Below, piece by piece: positions 34,881-45,650 of a stretch of 64,000 nt of DNA. The DNA comes from Erigeron canadensis (taxonomy: Eukaryota > Streptophyta > Magnoliopsida > Asterales > Asteraceae). The stretch is from NCBI RefSeq assembly GCF_010389155.1, contig NC_057761.1, forward strand, positions 6,078,501 to 6,142,500. Reading direction: 5' to 3'. A program made the position numbers and the translations under genes. Each line of letters begins with the position of its first letter. Positions within the stretch are counted from its first letter, which is position 1. The notes beneath the pieces are model-generated. The model was not told the DNA's origin. It made no database searches and saw nothing but the letters and a program-made list of their open reading frames with translations.

Positions 34881-35334
34881 CCTCAAGTTGATGGCTAAAT
34901 ATATGATGGAATTAATGAGATTTTTTCTACAAATTAATATAAATACTAATATAATAATATATTTGGATAATGATTATCAGAATTTTTAATTCATAGTTAA
35001 TCTAAATGATGACATAAGCGAGAGTCAATTTGATAAAATTGAACGTTTTGATTGGTTAATAAGTCATTAGTTCAACTGTATTATAGTATAAATTAAGATT
35101 CCGGTTGTGAATAAGCCGTCCAACATATCTTAATTTTAATTTTAAAATTAATATATATTATAAGATAATTGAACTAGTGACCTATTAACCAATCAAATCA
35201 CTCAAATTTATTAAATTGACTATCGTTGATGTCATCATTTAATTTAACTATAAATTAAAAATTAAAATAATCATTATCCAAATATATTATTATATTAATA
35301 TTTATTTTATAGTTATTTTTAGCCATCAACTTGG
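34881..35334. mobile_element. MITE with long terminal inverted repeats (about 215 bp arms)
   Basis: The segment from ctcaagttgatggcta to about 35097 is the inverted complement of about 35120-35334 (ending agccatcaacttggg), with scattered mismatches. The arms meet near ttaattttaattttaaaattaa. The whole could fold into one hairpin of over 200 bp. No ORF. Target duplication not established, because the flanks are A/T runs. Confidence 0.75.
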
Positions 35335-36598
35335 GAAAATTTTTTAGTAATTTTGTAATCATTTAACTAATTAAATTTTTTTTAACATATGTAATAATTT
35401 AATTATCTTTCATAACTAGATTATTTCTCACGTAACAACTTTGGAAACATCCACTTCCATCTGCTATTTATAATAGATGTAGATCTGAAAAATAAGAAAA
35501 AAAAATATTGAAATTTGTGGGTGTATGTGTTTATAGATTTGTGGCTGTGTGATAATTATGGATATATGTATATATGGAAATTTAATGTGAGCCGAATGTG
35601 GTGGATCTGTGGGTATGTGTGTTTACAAATGTAACATTTGTGAAAATTGACTTGGTTGACCGTTTGACTATATGTATGATTTGAATAACTAAACTAGTTA
35701 GTAATATATGATCGAGTTTATTTGTGCCCTAATTTGTGTTCGATGTGCTTGTCGTGATTGATTGGTCGTTTTAAATAAATATACGATGCTAGATGATGTG
35801 CAATTTAATTAGAATTGTTGATGGGTTATCCATGATTGACCCATGACCCATAACTCATACCCAAGACCCAACTAGTGGACCCAACCTTATCCCCTCTCAT
35901 TCTTCCACCATTTCCATCCATTCATTTCATTCTATCTTTTCATCTCCCTCTTTAAAATCAAAGAATATCAAAAACATACACATCTTCACTCTCTATCTCT
36001 CTCTAAATTCTAGCACTATTAAGTGTTGCTTGAACAAGATTTGTATTAGCAACATAATTATTATCATCATCTTAGCACATATCAAAAGTTTGGATCTTCA
36101 AAGTGAAAGAATATATCTTCCTTTTTTGCTCAAAAATTGGGTTTAGCACTTGGTGGAGGTTTTGGTAAGTAATTTCTAACTCAAAAATCATCATTTAATG
36201 TTATTAATCTTGTTTTTGGTCAACCCTAAGTAGGTTTGAGATAAAAATGGGTTCTTAGAGCCAAATTAAGGTTTCGGGTTGATTTGGGTATAAATTGGTC
36301 TTGAATTATGAAATGAAACGAATTTATGAGATGAGTTATGTTTAATTATGTCCAAAGTTAGTTACTTACACTTGAGTCGAATTTGAAGTCATTAGAGTTA
36401 CAAAATGAGTAAAAATGATTTTTGAGCTAAATTGTGATGTTTGATTCAAGTATTTGGAGTGGGTTATGTTTATTCATAATAGATATGTCAAACATTACTT
36501 AAATTATGTCTTCAAGTCCTTTAAATCATAATCTAGGTCAAATTAGGGTTTGACAAGAGTGAAATGGGTCAAAAATGGTTTTTTGGGCAGGAATTATT

Positions 36599-36780
36599 TT
36601 ATTTATTTTTTATTTTTTTAGAACAACGAAGGGCCGGACCACGGGTATCCGGACTGAATACTGTGGGCCTACCCGATCCCCTCCCCCCGCCCGCCCCACA
36701 ACGCTCGAGATGGTATTCGAACTTGTAACCCTCGCTCCAACTTCCGGGTGTCCTACCACTACGCTAGCAAGTGAAGGACT
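36599..36780 (-). mobile_element. tRNA-derived SINE inside solo LTR copy 2
   Basis: On the minus strand the A box TAGCGTAGTGG and the B box AGTTCGAATACC are spaced as in a tRNA. A unique body and an A-rich tail (T-rich on plus at 36599-36620) follow. It is flanked by an imperfect 15-bp duplication, tgggca(g/a)gaattatt, at 36584-36598 and 36781-36795. About 180 bp, Pol III-transcribed in type, non-coding. Confidence 0.85.
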
Positions 36781-37400
36781 TGGGCAAGAATTATTACTAT
36801 GGATCGAGTTTGTGTTGTGGGTTATGTTTATTTATGCTTGCAAATGAGTTTAGAAGTGTCTCCAAATTGATTATCATGTCAAAATGAAGCTTGGGTGCAT
36901 TTTGGGTCGAAATTGTGCAAGTTTTAACGGTCGTTAATTTTTAGGACTATTCTTGACAACAGTTCAGAACCAAGATGAACAAATCTGAAGCAAGTTCCGT
37001 TAGTTTTTAACGCCCGTTAGTTACAGTTCACAACCAAGATGAACTAATCAGAATCAAGATACGTTAGTTTTAAACGCTCGTTAATTATAGTTCATAACCA
37101 AGATGAACTAATCACAACCAAGATGAACTACTTAAAAACCATATGTAAAGTATTTATTTGTAAACATGTTATGTACATTGATAGGTCGTGGACGCGTGAC
37201 GGTTGAACATTTATAACTCAATCTTAACTTGTTATTTCTTGGCAAAGGTGAGTCTCGTAGCCCTACGTTTATCTTATTTTCGGGTGAAAAGTGTACTTAT
37301 TGTTAAACGATTGTCAGTTGATTCATTTTGTTATGATATGAAACGAGACATTGAATGCCTACTTGTTTGTTTGCTTACGTGTTTGTTTGTGGTTATGTTT

Positions 37401-37590
37401 GCACATTATTTATTATATAAGTCGTGCCAGAAACGTATATCGCGCATTGTTTATTATGTAAGTCAGGCCAGAAATGTATATCGCGCATTGTTTATTATGT
37501 AAGTCGTGCCAGAAACGTATTTCGCGCATTATTTATTATTTAAGTCATGCCGGTATGTTGCGCATTACTCATTACGTAAGTCGTGCCGTT
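37401..37590. repeat. Five tandem units of about 41 bp in solo LTR copy 2
   Basis: The unit runs from attgtttattatgtaag through tcgtgccag and cgtatatcgcgc. The first three are nearly identical and the last two are degenerate and shortened. Confidence 0.75.
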
Positions 37591-38099
37591 ATAATTATTA
37601 TTTAACGTAGACATTGACTTGTGTTGCTTTGTGCGAATGAAACCCCTTTTAGGGTTTCCTTGGAACGTGATTAGGTATACTAATCCTCGTATATCGTTAA
37701 CGCTTGTTATCCCGACACTTTATATTCATTACTTAAACCTACGAACTCACTAACTTTATGTTGACACGTTTTAGTACACTTTTCAGGTGAACAGGTTAAT
37801 CAAAGCCGTATTGGATGATTGTTTGATGGATTGCATGTTAGGAATAGGATTTGGACTATTTATTGGATATGTGATTCATAGTTCTCATTATTGGGTTATG
37901 CTTAGGATCATAAGCTATCTTTTATATACGTTTGATGGTCGTGCTCCTTATGCATATTTGTTGATTCGGTACTTGTATTTGAATTGAATTGTATGGATTG
38001 TCCAATCCTCTTAATGCATTTAGACTTGCCATGTCGTGCTATACTTAATTGCTTAGTATGTAACCCTCATAATTCCGCCTTGTTGGAGTGTTACAACAA

Positions 38100-38262
38100 A
38101 TCCCTTTGTGTATATAATATTATGTTGGTGGTGGCCGGATGTGATGATTGATTTGGGTTGGTGGTGACTGGAGGTGGCTGGGTGTGATGATTGATTTGGG
38201 TTAGTGGTGGCCAATATTGTAATGTATATGTCTGTATGTGTGTGTGTATATATATATATATA
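38100..38262. repeat. Low-complexity GGTGG tract and TA/TG microsatellite
   Basis: A phrase tgatgattgatttgggtt-gtggtg occurs twice (38139 and 38187), followed by a tgtgtgtgtatatatatata microsatellite at 38236-38260. Confidence 0.6.
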
Positions 38263-38560
38263 AATTGCAAGATTGGTCCTATATGTGTAAAAAGACAATA
38301 TTGCCCTTCACATGAGGTGCACATGATCAAATTAACGGTTGATAATTGGACCATTCTTGCGAAAAATGCACACTTTTGGCACAAAAAATGCAACAAATGA
38401 AAAGTTTGGACCAAATGTGCGAAAAGTATGATAACACAGGGATCAAAAATGCAATTAGTTCAAAGTTTAACTATTAGTACCTTTTTTTTCCTAAAGCTAG
38501 AAAGTGTAATATGTTTATTTATATTAACTAAAATAAGTGAGACTTATCTTCTATTAGGGC

Positions 38561-38890
38561 GTACTTCCTAGTTAGCTCAAGTGGTTGAGTACTTGCCTTA
38601 CAAGCAAGAGGTCTTGGGTTCAAGACTTGGGAAGTACATAGGAAGTCTTCCTAGTAAGGCTTGGCTTGGGTATACCCAGGTTCAAGTCTGAGGGGGTAGG
38701 GTTTACTCCTATTGATCGTCGTGCCTTCGGGCGGATTAGTAGATGGTTTTCCCCCCATCGGGTATTTGAAATAGGCATTTCTACTTCAAGGGAGCTCTCT
38801 AGCGCGGACCCGGTTAAGACAACGTATGCTAGACCTCCCGCTGTCCAATCGCGACACGAAGTTCTCAAACGAAATTCACCTTTCAAAAAA
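38561..38890 (+). mobile_element. 330-bp tRNA-derived SINE
   Basis: A tRNA-like head has A box TAGCTCAAGTGGTTGAG (38572) and B box GGGTTCAAGACTT (38616). A second gttcaagtc phrase lies at 38681. A unique GC-richer body ends in aaaaaa. The element is flanked by a 15-bp duplication, atct(t/c)ctattagggc, at 38546-38560 and 38891-38905. The tRNA-like part is not a functional tRNA gene because it runs straight into the SINE body. Confidence 0.88.
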
Positions 38891-38905
38891 ATCTCCTATT
38901 AGGGC

Positions 38906-39440
38906 AGTGCTTATAACTGTCCTTAGCTTGCGTTCAAAGACTCCAAAGACACAGACGTTTATTGGCACCCTTCGTCCACATTGTTGCGTCTTCAACTATA
39001 GTCCTCTCGTGGAATATGGGGGACGCTCCAAGTGGGTCCAGACAGCAATCTTTTATCGTTTTTTTTGTATTATATATGTGTGGGGTATATATAAGTGTAT
39101 TTGTGTGTGTGTTATAAATTATAATTAATTGATGATGTGGCGAAGAAGTTTCAAAAACTGTCTTTATAGACAGTGAATGTCCTAAGGGAAGTCTTAAGTT
39201 ATGTTATGCTGATGTGGCTGGAAGAAGCTCCAAGAAGCTGAGCACTGACCTTAAATGCTTTATATTATTACTACTAATCAGTAAATAAAAATTTCGAAAT
39301 TTCTTTTCTTTATACTCTTAAGCATAAACTCTATTGAGAGTATAATATGAATTTCTCAATAGTATGTTACCTAAGAAAATCTTTGTAATCTGTTCAAAAA
39401 AATAGGAAAATCTTTTAATCAAGTCATAAATGTACGTAAT
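38906..39440. other. Non-coding tract, possible small transposon remnant
   Basis: Opposed agtgctta (38906) and gctgagcactgac (39235) motifs and internal gacagt phrases hint at a MITE, but no clear termini were defined. No gene. Confidence 0.3.
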
Positions 39441-39443
39441 TAC

Positions 39444-39584
39444 CAATTTCCCCTCGTTTAAGAAGACCCCTTTCAAGAGAAGTGCATTTAGTTCCGCTTC
39501 GGATTTGAAGATCAAAGGATGTGCTGCAGCTTTCAGTATCTCTCCGTATTTCGACTCTAATACATGGTGGAGTTCCAACTCTAG
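39444..39584 (-). pseudogene. PP2-like domain first exon, isolated
   Basis: Acceptor aatag ends at 39585 and a GTAATT donor follows 39444. It reads L-E-L-E-L-H-H-V-L-E-S-K-Y-G-E-I-L and ends L-K-G-V-F-L-N-E-G-K, parallel to the PP2 start at the end of both kinase exons. The following W-F-x-L-D exon is absent between here and the SINE at 38.9 kb, so the domain is incomplete. Confidence 0.55.
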
Positions 39585-39797
39585 CTATTAAATGAAAAAA
39601 GGACATGTTTTTTTTATTAAATAAAAAATTATACCTCGTGGAATTAACGTGAAAGGCAAATCCTATTCACAAAAGTAAATGAGTCGTATGTAGATTATCT
39701 TGCATTCCAATCCTCACGTGGTTGGCCTATTTTGTAATAATGTTATGATAATAAAACCACATAAAAAAATGGCAGACATCTATATCGATCAAATTAC

Positions 39798-39960
39798 CTT
39801 TTCTACAGGTTGGAACTCGATGCCTTCTATCTCTAAAGTGCCGTCAAAAGATGTGCTGTCGAAGTTAATTTCAAGATCAACATATTTGTCATGGCTACTA
39901 AATTGATGCAATCTAGCCTTCAACCATTACAGGCGCATCTCGGTCACAACTACACCGTCA
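39798..39960 (-). pseudogene. PP2-like domain last exon with a stop
   Basis: It reads L-H-Q-F-S-S-H-D-K-Y-V-D-L-E-I-N-F and ends G-I-E-F-Q-P-V-E-K at a GTAATT donor, matching the end of a PP2-like domain. A TAA interrupts it before W-L-K-A-R-L-H-Q (about 39922). The exons that should separate it from the kinase exon are missing. Upstream end approximate. Confidence 0.55.
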
Positions 39961-40225
39961 CAACTACTTTTCTTTGGACTATATGTTTTATCATTGTTAG
40001 AAGTTGGTGGGTTTTACTTCTCTTTGTTATTAAAATAATTTAAATGATGCCATGTGAAATAAATTAGAGTTGGAGTGCTTCGTAAGATGGTGATGTGGTA
40101 GGTTTGGATGAAGATTTATTAAGATACATGTTGAATAATTATGTTTATCTTAAAGTTTAGGTAATTATCATTTTGGGACAGATTGATTTTCATCATGCAA
40201 GATTTCAATATAAGCGAATAGTTAC

Positions 40226-41278
40226 GTACCGTTGTCCCAGCATTAAGAAAGACCCCATTGGAGAAAAGTTCATTGAGGTGGTCAATAGATGTAAACCTCA
40301 GACGAGGTACCGTAGTATTTACCATCTCCCTGTACCCTTCTGGTAGTTTTAGATCATAAAGCTGCTGATATTCTAGTGCATCCTCTAATTGTTCCACAAC
40401 AACAGACATCATTGGCCGCCCTTCATGAGAATCGTGCAAACATTGAAATGCAACGGCAGAGAATACCTCTAAAGATGTCGGGTCCATTTGTGGCTTAAGA
40501 TGTTCAAACACAATCTCATTTAACTTATTCAATTCTCTGCGCACATGTTTTTCCATTTGTTAACGAAAACCTTAACCAGACCATTGCTATATTCATAGCA
40601 TAATCTCCTGCAAAGAACTTCAAATAAGACGACGCCGAAAGAGTATACATCTGATTCTTTCGTTAGGGTATAAGTCGTCATAAATAGTGGGTCACAATAT
40701 CCTGCAGTACCCAAGGCATTGGTGAGCAGAACCGAGTTCTGCTGATTAGCAGGGCCTATTTTGGATAGCCCAAAATCAGCAAGTTTAGCGGTCAAACTGT
40801 CATCGAGAAGAATATTGGCACTTTTTATATCACAATGAAGAACTCGTTGGTGAGTTCCTTGAGGATCATGAAGGTAACTTAATCCCTTTGCAACCCCCAG
40901 GCATATCTTGATTCGTTGTGCCGATGTAAGACCGGGATCACTCAAGTGCTTATCGAGACTTCCCTTGGATGCAAGTTCATATATAAGAACCTTCTCATCT
41001 TCTTCATCACAATATCCCAGAAGAGAGATAAGATTTTGATGTGTATATCTGGAAAGCAACATGATCCCTTTCAAAAATTCTGGGTCTCCTTGCCCAAATT
41101 GACGATTAAGACGCTTAATGGCCATCATGCTTCACCCCCTGGAGTGAGACACTTCTCCTTCATACACAGACCCAAATCCACCAGCTCCGATAATGTTGTT
41201 ACTGAAACTGTCAGTGGCTCGTTTTATCTGCTCCAGTTGGATTTTAAGATGTTCAAACTCTGTCATGAAAGACGTCAT
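40226..41278 (-). pseudogene. Second receptor-like kinase copy with start of PP2-like domain, broken
   Basis: A close paralogue of the kinase at 22.4-23.5 kb with the same start (MTSFM), Gly-loop, H-C-D-I-K-S-A-N-I-L-L, D-F-G-L-S-K and G-T-A-G-Y-C-D-P. Two lesions: a TGA replaces the Arg codon of the S-R-G-R-S motif at about 41131-41133 (consistent with CGA to TGA), and a frameshift at about 40545-40556 separates the kinase reading (ending A-E-N-stop) from the C-terminal reading that resumes E-L-N-K-L-N-E-I-V. The exon ends L-N-A-G-T-T before the conserved GTACGT donor at 40225. Kinase activity is unlikely from a single protein. Confidence 0.82.
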
Positions 41279-41379
41279 TATTTGTGAATTGGATAATGAT
41301 GAGACGTTTCAAATGAAGTATTCCAATCAATTTGAAAGATGGGTAAGAATGGTGAAGAAAGAAATTAATGTAATCAATA

Positions 41380-41855
41380 GATAAAAGATGGGCCATTTCA
41401 AGATGCCCAAAGTCAACCATCCATGTGTACTTAGTTATAAATTCTTGTGTGTCGGCTGAGATGTCGTCTTCACGTACATGATGTAATGAAATGTTTTATA
41501 TCCTAAACAATTTGTGGTTGATTATCAAGTCGCTTTTGTTAGATCTAAGAAATTAAATGCTGAAGTCGAAAGCTGACAAAATTTACCTGCTGATCAAAGT
41601 CAACAATATAATTTGTATGTCAACGTAGGTGCTGTGGTCAGATTACTGTATATATATAATGAATAATAATTCCAGTTGATTTTGCAAATGATTATATTGA
41701 GATGAACATCTGGAGATGCAAATTCCGTGGCGGTTGCCTACTAGATTCAGAGGTTGAAACCCGTTCGTCCACAATTCCAATCAATTTTTTTGTACCTACG
41801 CGAGTATGCAAAATATAGAACTGTCTATCAGAAAGATGGCTGTGGAGATTATAAT
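41380..41855. other. Spacer upstream of second kinase copy
   Basis: Promoter-proximal sequence resembles that of the first copy for about 90 bp. No gene beyond that. Confidence 0.35.
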
Positions 41856-41859
41856 AAAA

Positions 41860-41977
41860 GCATTGATTCGGGTACAGGCTCCCAGGTATACTTATAAAAA
41901 CTTGGATCCTCACGTCTGCAAACCATTCTTGGTGATAGCGTTAGACATTACTTCCCATTTTTGTCAACAAAAAACCA
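41860..41977 (-). pseudogene. PP2-like exon remnant with in-frame stop
   Basis: After a tgatag acceptor the reading W-F-F-V-D-K-N-G-K is followed by TAA, then C-L-T-L-S-P-R-M-V and Y-K-Y-T-W-E-P-V-P-E-S. This is the W-F-x-L-D-K-N-G-K exon type. It lies upstream of the second kinase copy and must come from another member of the cluster. Confidence 0.55.
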
Positions 41978-42289
41978 CTATCAATAAATGAATAAATCAG
42001 TTAAATAGATGTGTGGGTAACCCACGTTATGTGACTATATTTATGGGGAAATCAAAAATTCAAAATCCTATTTCTTAGTAAAAAAAGAAAAAAAAACTGG
42101 GTACATGAAGACTAAACGTACGATTATAATAATAGTAACAAGGAAAGAACCAGCTTAGCAAAGATCATTGTTCAGCTTAAAGGTGATGTATTTATTAATA
42201 ATTAAATAATAAAAATTGATACATGAAGCGGTTAAATCTTTAATCATATACTATGTATTTTAGAAATGGAGACATAACAGAGTAACTAG

Positions 42290-42740
42290 AGCGCGCACCT
42301 CATTAGAGCATTCTTCTTTACCGTGCCAGCCGCTTTCTCTTCTACTGAAATAGCTACTTCATTAGAGCTGGATTTAGAACTAGAATTCATGTTAAGATGG
42401 GTAGACACACGACTAGGCACAATTATAGGGGCTCCAATATAATCCCCAGAGTTGAATAAGGGTGGTTTATCATCACAAGTGTAATAATCATCTTTGTTCA
42501 AGAGGAATCTTACCGGGCTATCCAGGAATTTTCCTATTATTAAAAAAGGAAACTAAAATCAACATCATGATTCATCACATAATTATTTGGCAACGCTACC
42601 CATAACTGTGTTCCACAACTGTAGCTTCTTAACACCCATATCTTAGTAGTTGGTAATCCAAATGCAGATTTAGATCTATAAATGCATTGAGATTTTTCCA
42701 TGACACCTAAGAATAAGGAGTGGAGATCAAAGAACACCAC
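42290..42740 (-). pseudogene. Degenerate gene fragment, possibly F-box-associated
   Basis: ORF 42740-42540 contains T-T-K-I-W-V-L-R-S-Y-S-C-G-T, reminiscent of the F-box-associated interaction domain (W-V-L/M-x-x-Y). After a stop and frame change, 42501-42286 reads N-K-D-D-Y-Y-T-C-D-D-K-P-P-L-F-N, plausibly the next segment of that domain. No F-box is present. The assignment is weak and another family is possible. Confidence 0.35.
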
Positions 42741-42789
42741 GACTTACAAACATTCTTGTCCAGAATTAACAATGGTCGCCATCAGACAG

Positions 42790-43093
42790 TGATGTGCGAA
42801 ATCTAGCTTTAAAATTTATAAACTCGAATTACCAAAAGACTGACTACTACACATTCACAGGCAGTGTACCTGATCGCATGCAATATAGTTAAAAGCTGGT
42901 AAGCCGAGATCGTTCACAAGGACTATTATAAGCAATCGTAGAAATTAAGTGATTCAAGTAAAATGGGGGTTTTATGGTCGAATTGCCACTTTGCAAGAGT
43001 TAGTTAAAAAAGTCAGTAATCCCTCAGGATTAATCAAAAGAAGAATTTTGTTGTTGAATTTCGAACAATAATTTAAAAGGACACCCACTTGGA
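42790..43093 (-). mobile_element. Athila-like LTR, truncated copy 1
   Basis: 304 bp matching the first 305 bp (plus coordinates) of the complete LTR at 47902-49397 with a few substitutions. It begins tgatgtgcg, the complement of the LTR's CA end. The similarity stops at cttgga, where the deleted internal region begins. Confidence 0.85.
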
Positions 43094-45004
43094 ACAGAGC
43101 CATGCCAGATTTTTCTTATTCATCAAGATTTGCCACAAACACTTTGCATAACCTGGCATCTGCACAATTGCATCTAAAAATGGTATATTAATGTGCAACT
43201 TACTTAGATGACTTACAAACTTCTCCATTTGCTTCTTTAGCTTCTTTCACCAATCTCTAAGGGTATGGAATTTTTGGCTTGTAAGGCTTTACTTCTGGTT
43301 TTTCAGACTGTTTAGGTGGGACAGCCGGATTCTGCACGGCTGGGTTCGGCTCCATTTCTATCTCATCATCAACAGCTTCTTCAGCTTCAACCTGCACAAG
43401 AGGAGTAAAAACATTAGGTAGAGGATTTGCAGAATCATAAGTGTTACCTGCTCTTGTTGTGATTGCATTAACTTGCTCATTTCTAGCATTTGGAAGAGTA
43501 TACTTCGATCCCTGTCCCTGGTTATTCTGTGGAGGCCTAGGATTCTGCTGAGTATTGCTCGGTAGAGTACCGGGCTGCCTATTCGGATTTCCTAGCCTTT
43601 CAAGTCTAGCTTCAATATCCTGGAAGGTCACTTGTGTGCTCTTCGTGCTTTTCTCCAACTTATTAGCAATCCCGTTCAATCGAGTAGTCATAGCATCCCA
43701 TTGAGAAGCCATCTTCTTGTTTTGTTCCTCTACTCTCTCATTGGTTGCTTTCTGAGCACTGACCAAGTCCTTCATGATTTCTCTCAACTCAGCATTAGCA
43801 TCCTGCTAACTGTTGAACCTGCTAAACCTGTTGCCACTAAAACCAGAATTGTTAGCATTATTAAATGAAGATGAGGGATACGAAGTACCTGACTGCCGGT
43901 TTTGATAACCGGTGTTCTGATTGAAATTCCCTTGCTGATTCTGAACATAGCTAACTTCTTGTGTCGGCTGGTCCGGACAGTCTTCCGTGTATTGCAATTC
44001 TCCACAATGATCACATCCATCTGCTAAAACCTTTACATCTCTTTCAATGCTTTTGAACCTCCTATCTTGGCTGTCAAACCTCTCGTTCATTTGCTTCGAG
44101 AGTGCTTTGACTTCAGCAACCACACTAGATTCTTCACCACTTTCCAACTTTGCAACAATCTTTCTTGCAGTTCTTTTATTCAAAAGTTCTTCACGACCAG
44201 AAAACTCCTTAGCCATGTCATCGAGAATCTTGTACCCCTCACTAGGTGTCACATTGTTCAAACTACCCCTGAATGCCCCGGCAAGTTCCCTTCGAGTTCT
44301 CTTGAGCAAGCCATCATAAAAAATTTCTACCACTGCTTCCGTGTTCAGATTGATCCCTGGATAGTTCCTGATCATCTCCTTATACCTTTTCCAAGCATCT
44401 GCTACATCTTCCCCTGGATCTTGAGTAATGACCGGATCTTGTTTTCCAGCTGTCTTTGAGTCCTTACTGAATAGAACTCATCTATAAAACCAACACGAAG
44501 CTCATCCCAAGTGGTATACAAATCATTTGGCTGTTCCTTGAGCCACGCCTTGGCTTCTCCACATAAAGTGAGTGGAAAAAGGTCAAGCTTCACAATAATA
44601 TCCTGATTTGCTCCATATTGGTAAAACCTGCAAATTTTCTCAAACCTTTCTAGATGGCCGTACGGATCATTATTGGTCACCCCGTCAAACTTCTCTTCCT
44701 CTATACTCTTCAAATGACTTCCCTTAAGAGAATAGTTAGCCCTGGTGGCTGGAGATCGAATTAGATTACCCATATTAGCTGGTATATCCCTTCTTCTTTG
44801 CCCGTAAGGGCGGTTGTTAGGATCAACCGGTTGTTCTTGATCACCCATCCTCCTGTTTAAATTTCTGTCTACCCTTGTGACTAAGATACTGTTCGGATCA
44901 GGTGGTGGAGTTTTGGTTTCAAAATCAAATTCTTCTTCTGAATCTTCACCTGTTTTAAAAACTTCTGAAGCTTTCTTCAACTTATCAACCAACTGGTCTT
45001 CCAT
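43094..45004 (-). pseudogene. Athila-like Gypsy gag, copy 1
   Basis: ATG at 45004. The gag core reads S-I-E-E-E-K-F-D-G, D-P-Y-G-H-L-E-R-F, then F-P-L-T-L-C-G-E-A-K-A-W-L, as in plant Ty3/Gypsy capsids. The frame shifts near 44420, then continues A-W-K-R-Y-K-E-M-I-R-N-Y-P. The zinc knuckle C-D-H-C-G-E-L-Q-Y-T-E-D-C has Gln where His is expected. Stops lie at 43806 and 43257, and another frame change near 43225 precedes the aspartic-protease-proximal K-L-H-I-N-I-P-F-L-D-A-I-V-Q-M-P. Sequence then jumps into the LTR, so protease, RT, RNase H and integrase are deleted. Confidence 0.85.
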
Positions 45005-45321
45005 GATTTCAGAGGATGATGGGTTTTTTGGATCTATGGTGGCAACACGAGAGGGCTCCGTGTTGTTGCGGTTGAATCAACCTACGTCTGATCTTTTCCG
45101 GGTTGGAAAGAGGACTTTTCAATGGTTTACCAGAAGCTCTTGTGTTCATCAACTAACAAAACACCTGCACATGCACCACAAACAAACCGTTAACTACACC
45201 TGGAACAAACACTAAATAATACAAAAATAAAAATAAAATCTATCTAATCAAAACACACAACTTCCTCACAACTGAATGCAAAGAAAGTAGAAATCACAAA
45301 ACAAACAACTACTTATTTCAG

Positions 45322-45345
45322 TCCCTGGCAGCGGCGCCAAAAACT
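45322..45345 (-). promoter_or_regulatory. Primer-binding site, copy 1
   Basis: On the minus strand, tttttggcgccgctgcc directly follows the LTR end. This is the TGGCGCC-type PBS of Athila/Tat Gypsy elements. An identical site lies at 47878-47901. Confidence 0.8.
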
Positions 45346-45650
45346 TGATGTGCGAAATCTAGCTTTAAAATTTATAAACACGAATTACCAAAAGACTGAC
45401 TACTACACATTCATAGGCAGTGTACCTGATCGCATGCAATATAGTTAAAAGCTGGTAAGCCGAGATCGTTCACAAGGACTATTATAAGCAATTGTAGAAA
45501 TTAAGTGATTCAAGTAAAATGGGGGGTTTTATGGTCGAATTGCCACTTTGCAAGAGTTAGTTAAAAAAGTCAGTAATCCCTCAGGATTAATCAAAAGAAG
45601 AATTTTGTTGTTGAATTTCGAACAATAATTTAAAAGGACACCCACTTGGA
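45346..45650 (-). mobile_element. Athila-like LTR, truncated copy 2
   Basis: 305 bp, closer to the complete LTR (47902) than copy 1 is at several diagnostic sites (aacacgaatt, cattcatagg, gcaattgtag). It is truncated at the same point as copy 1. It acts as both the 3' LTR remnant of the right unit and the 5' LTR remnant of the left unit. Confidence 0.88.

Larger units (their letters stand above)
35630..38095 (+). mobile_element. 2.5 kb solo LTR (family S, copy 2)
   Basis: Begins TGTAACATTTGTGA and ends GAGTGTTACA, with a perfect 5-bp duplication acaaa at 35625-35629 and 38096-38100. The last 350 bp closely match 3045-3377 of copy 1, and the first bases match too. The interior contains a SINE (36599-36780) and a 41-bp tandem array. 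There is no PBS, polypurine tract or pol, so it is a solo LTR made by LTR-LTR recombination. Confidence 0.88.

Noticed and set aside
35630..38095. Host gene with ORFs at 36575-36847 and 37203-37502
   Set aside because: The interval is a solo LTR with terminal duplications. The first ORF is antisense to a SINE and the second lies in a tandem repeat.
38565..38640. Functional tRNA gene
   Set aside because: The A and B boxes fit a tRNA, but the sequence runs into a SINE body with A tail and target duplications.
44067..44459. Plus-strand ORFs of 90-130 codons within the Athila gag regions (also 46624-47016)
   Set aside because: Antisense shadows of gag without recognisable domains, exactly duplicated because the whole unit is duplicated.
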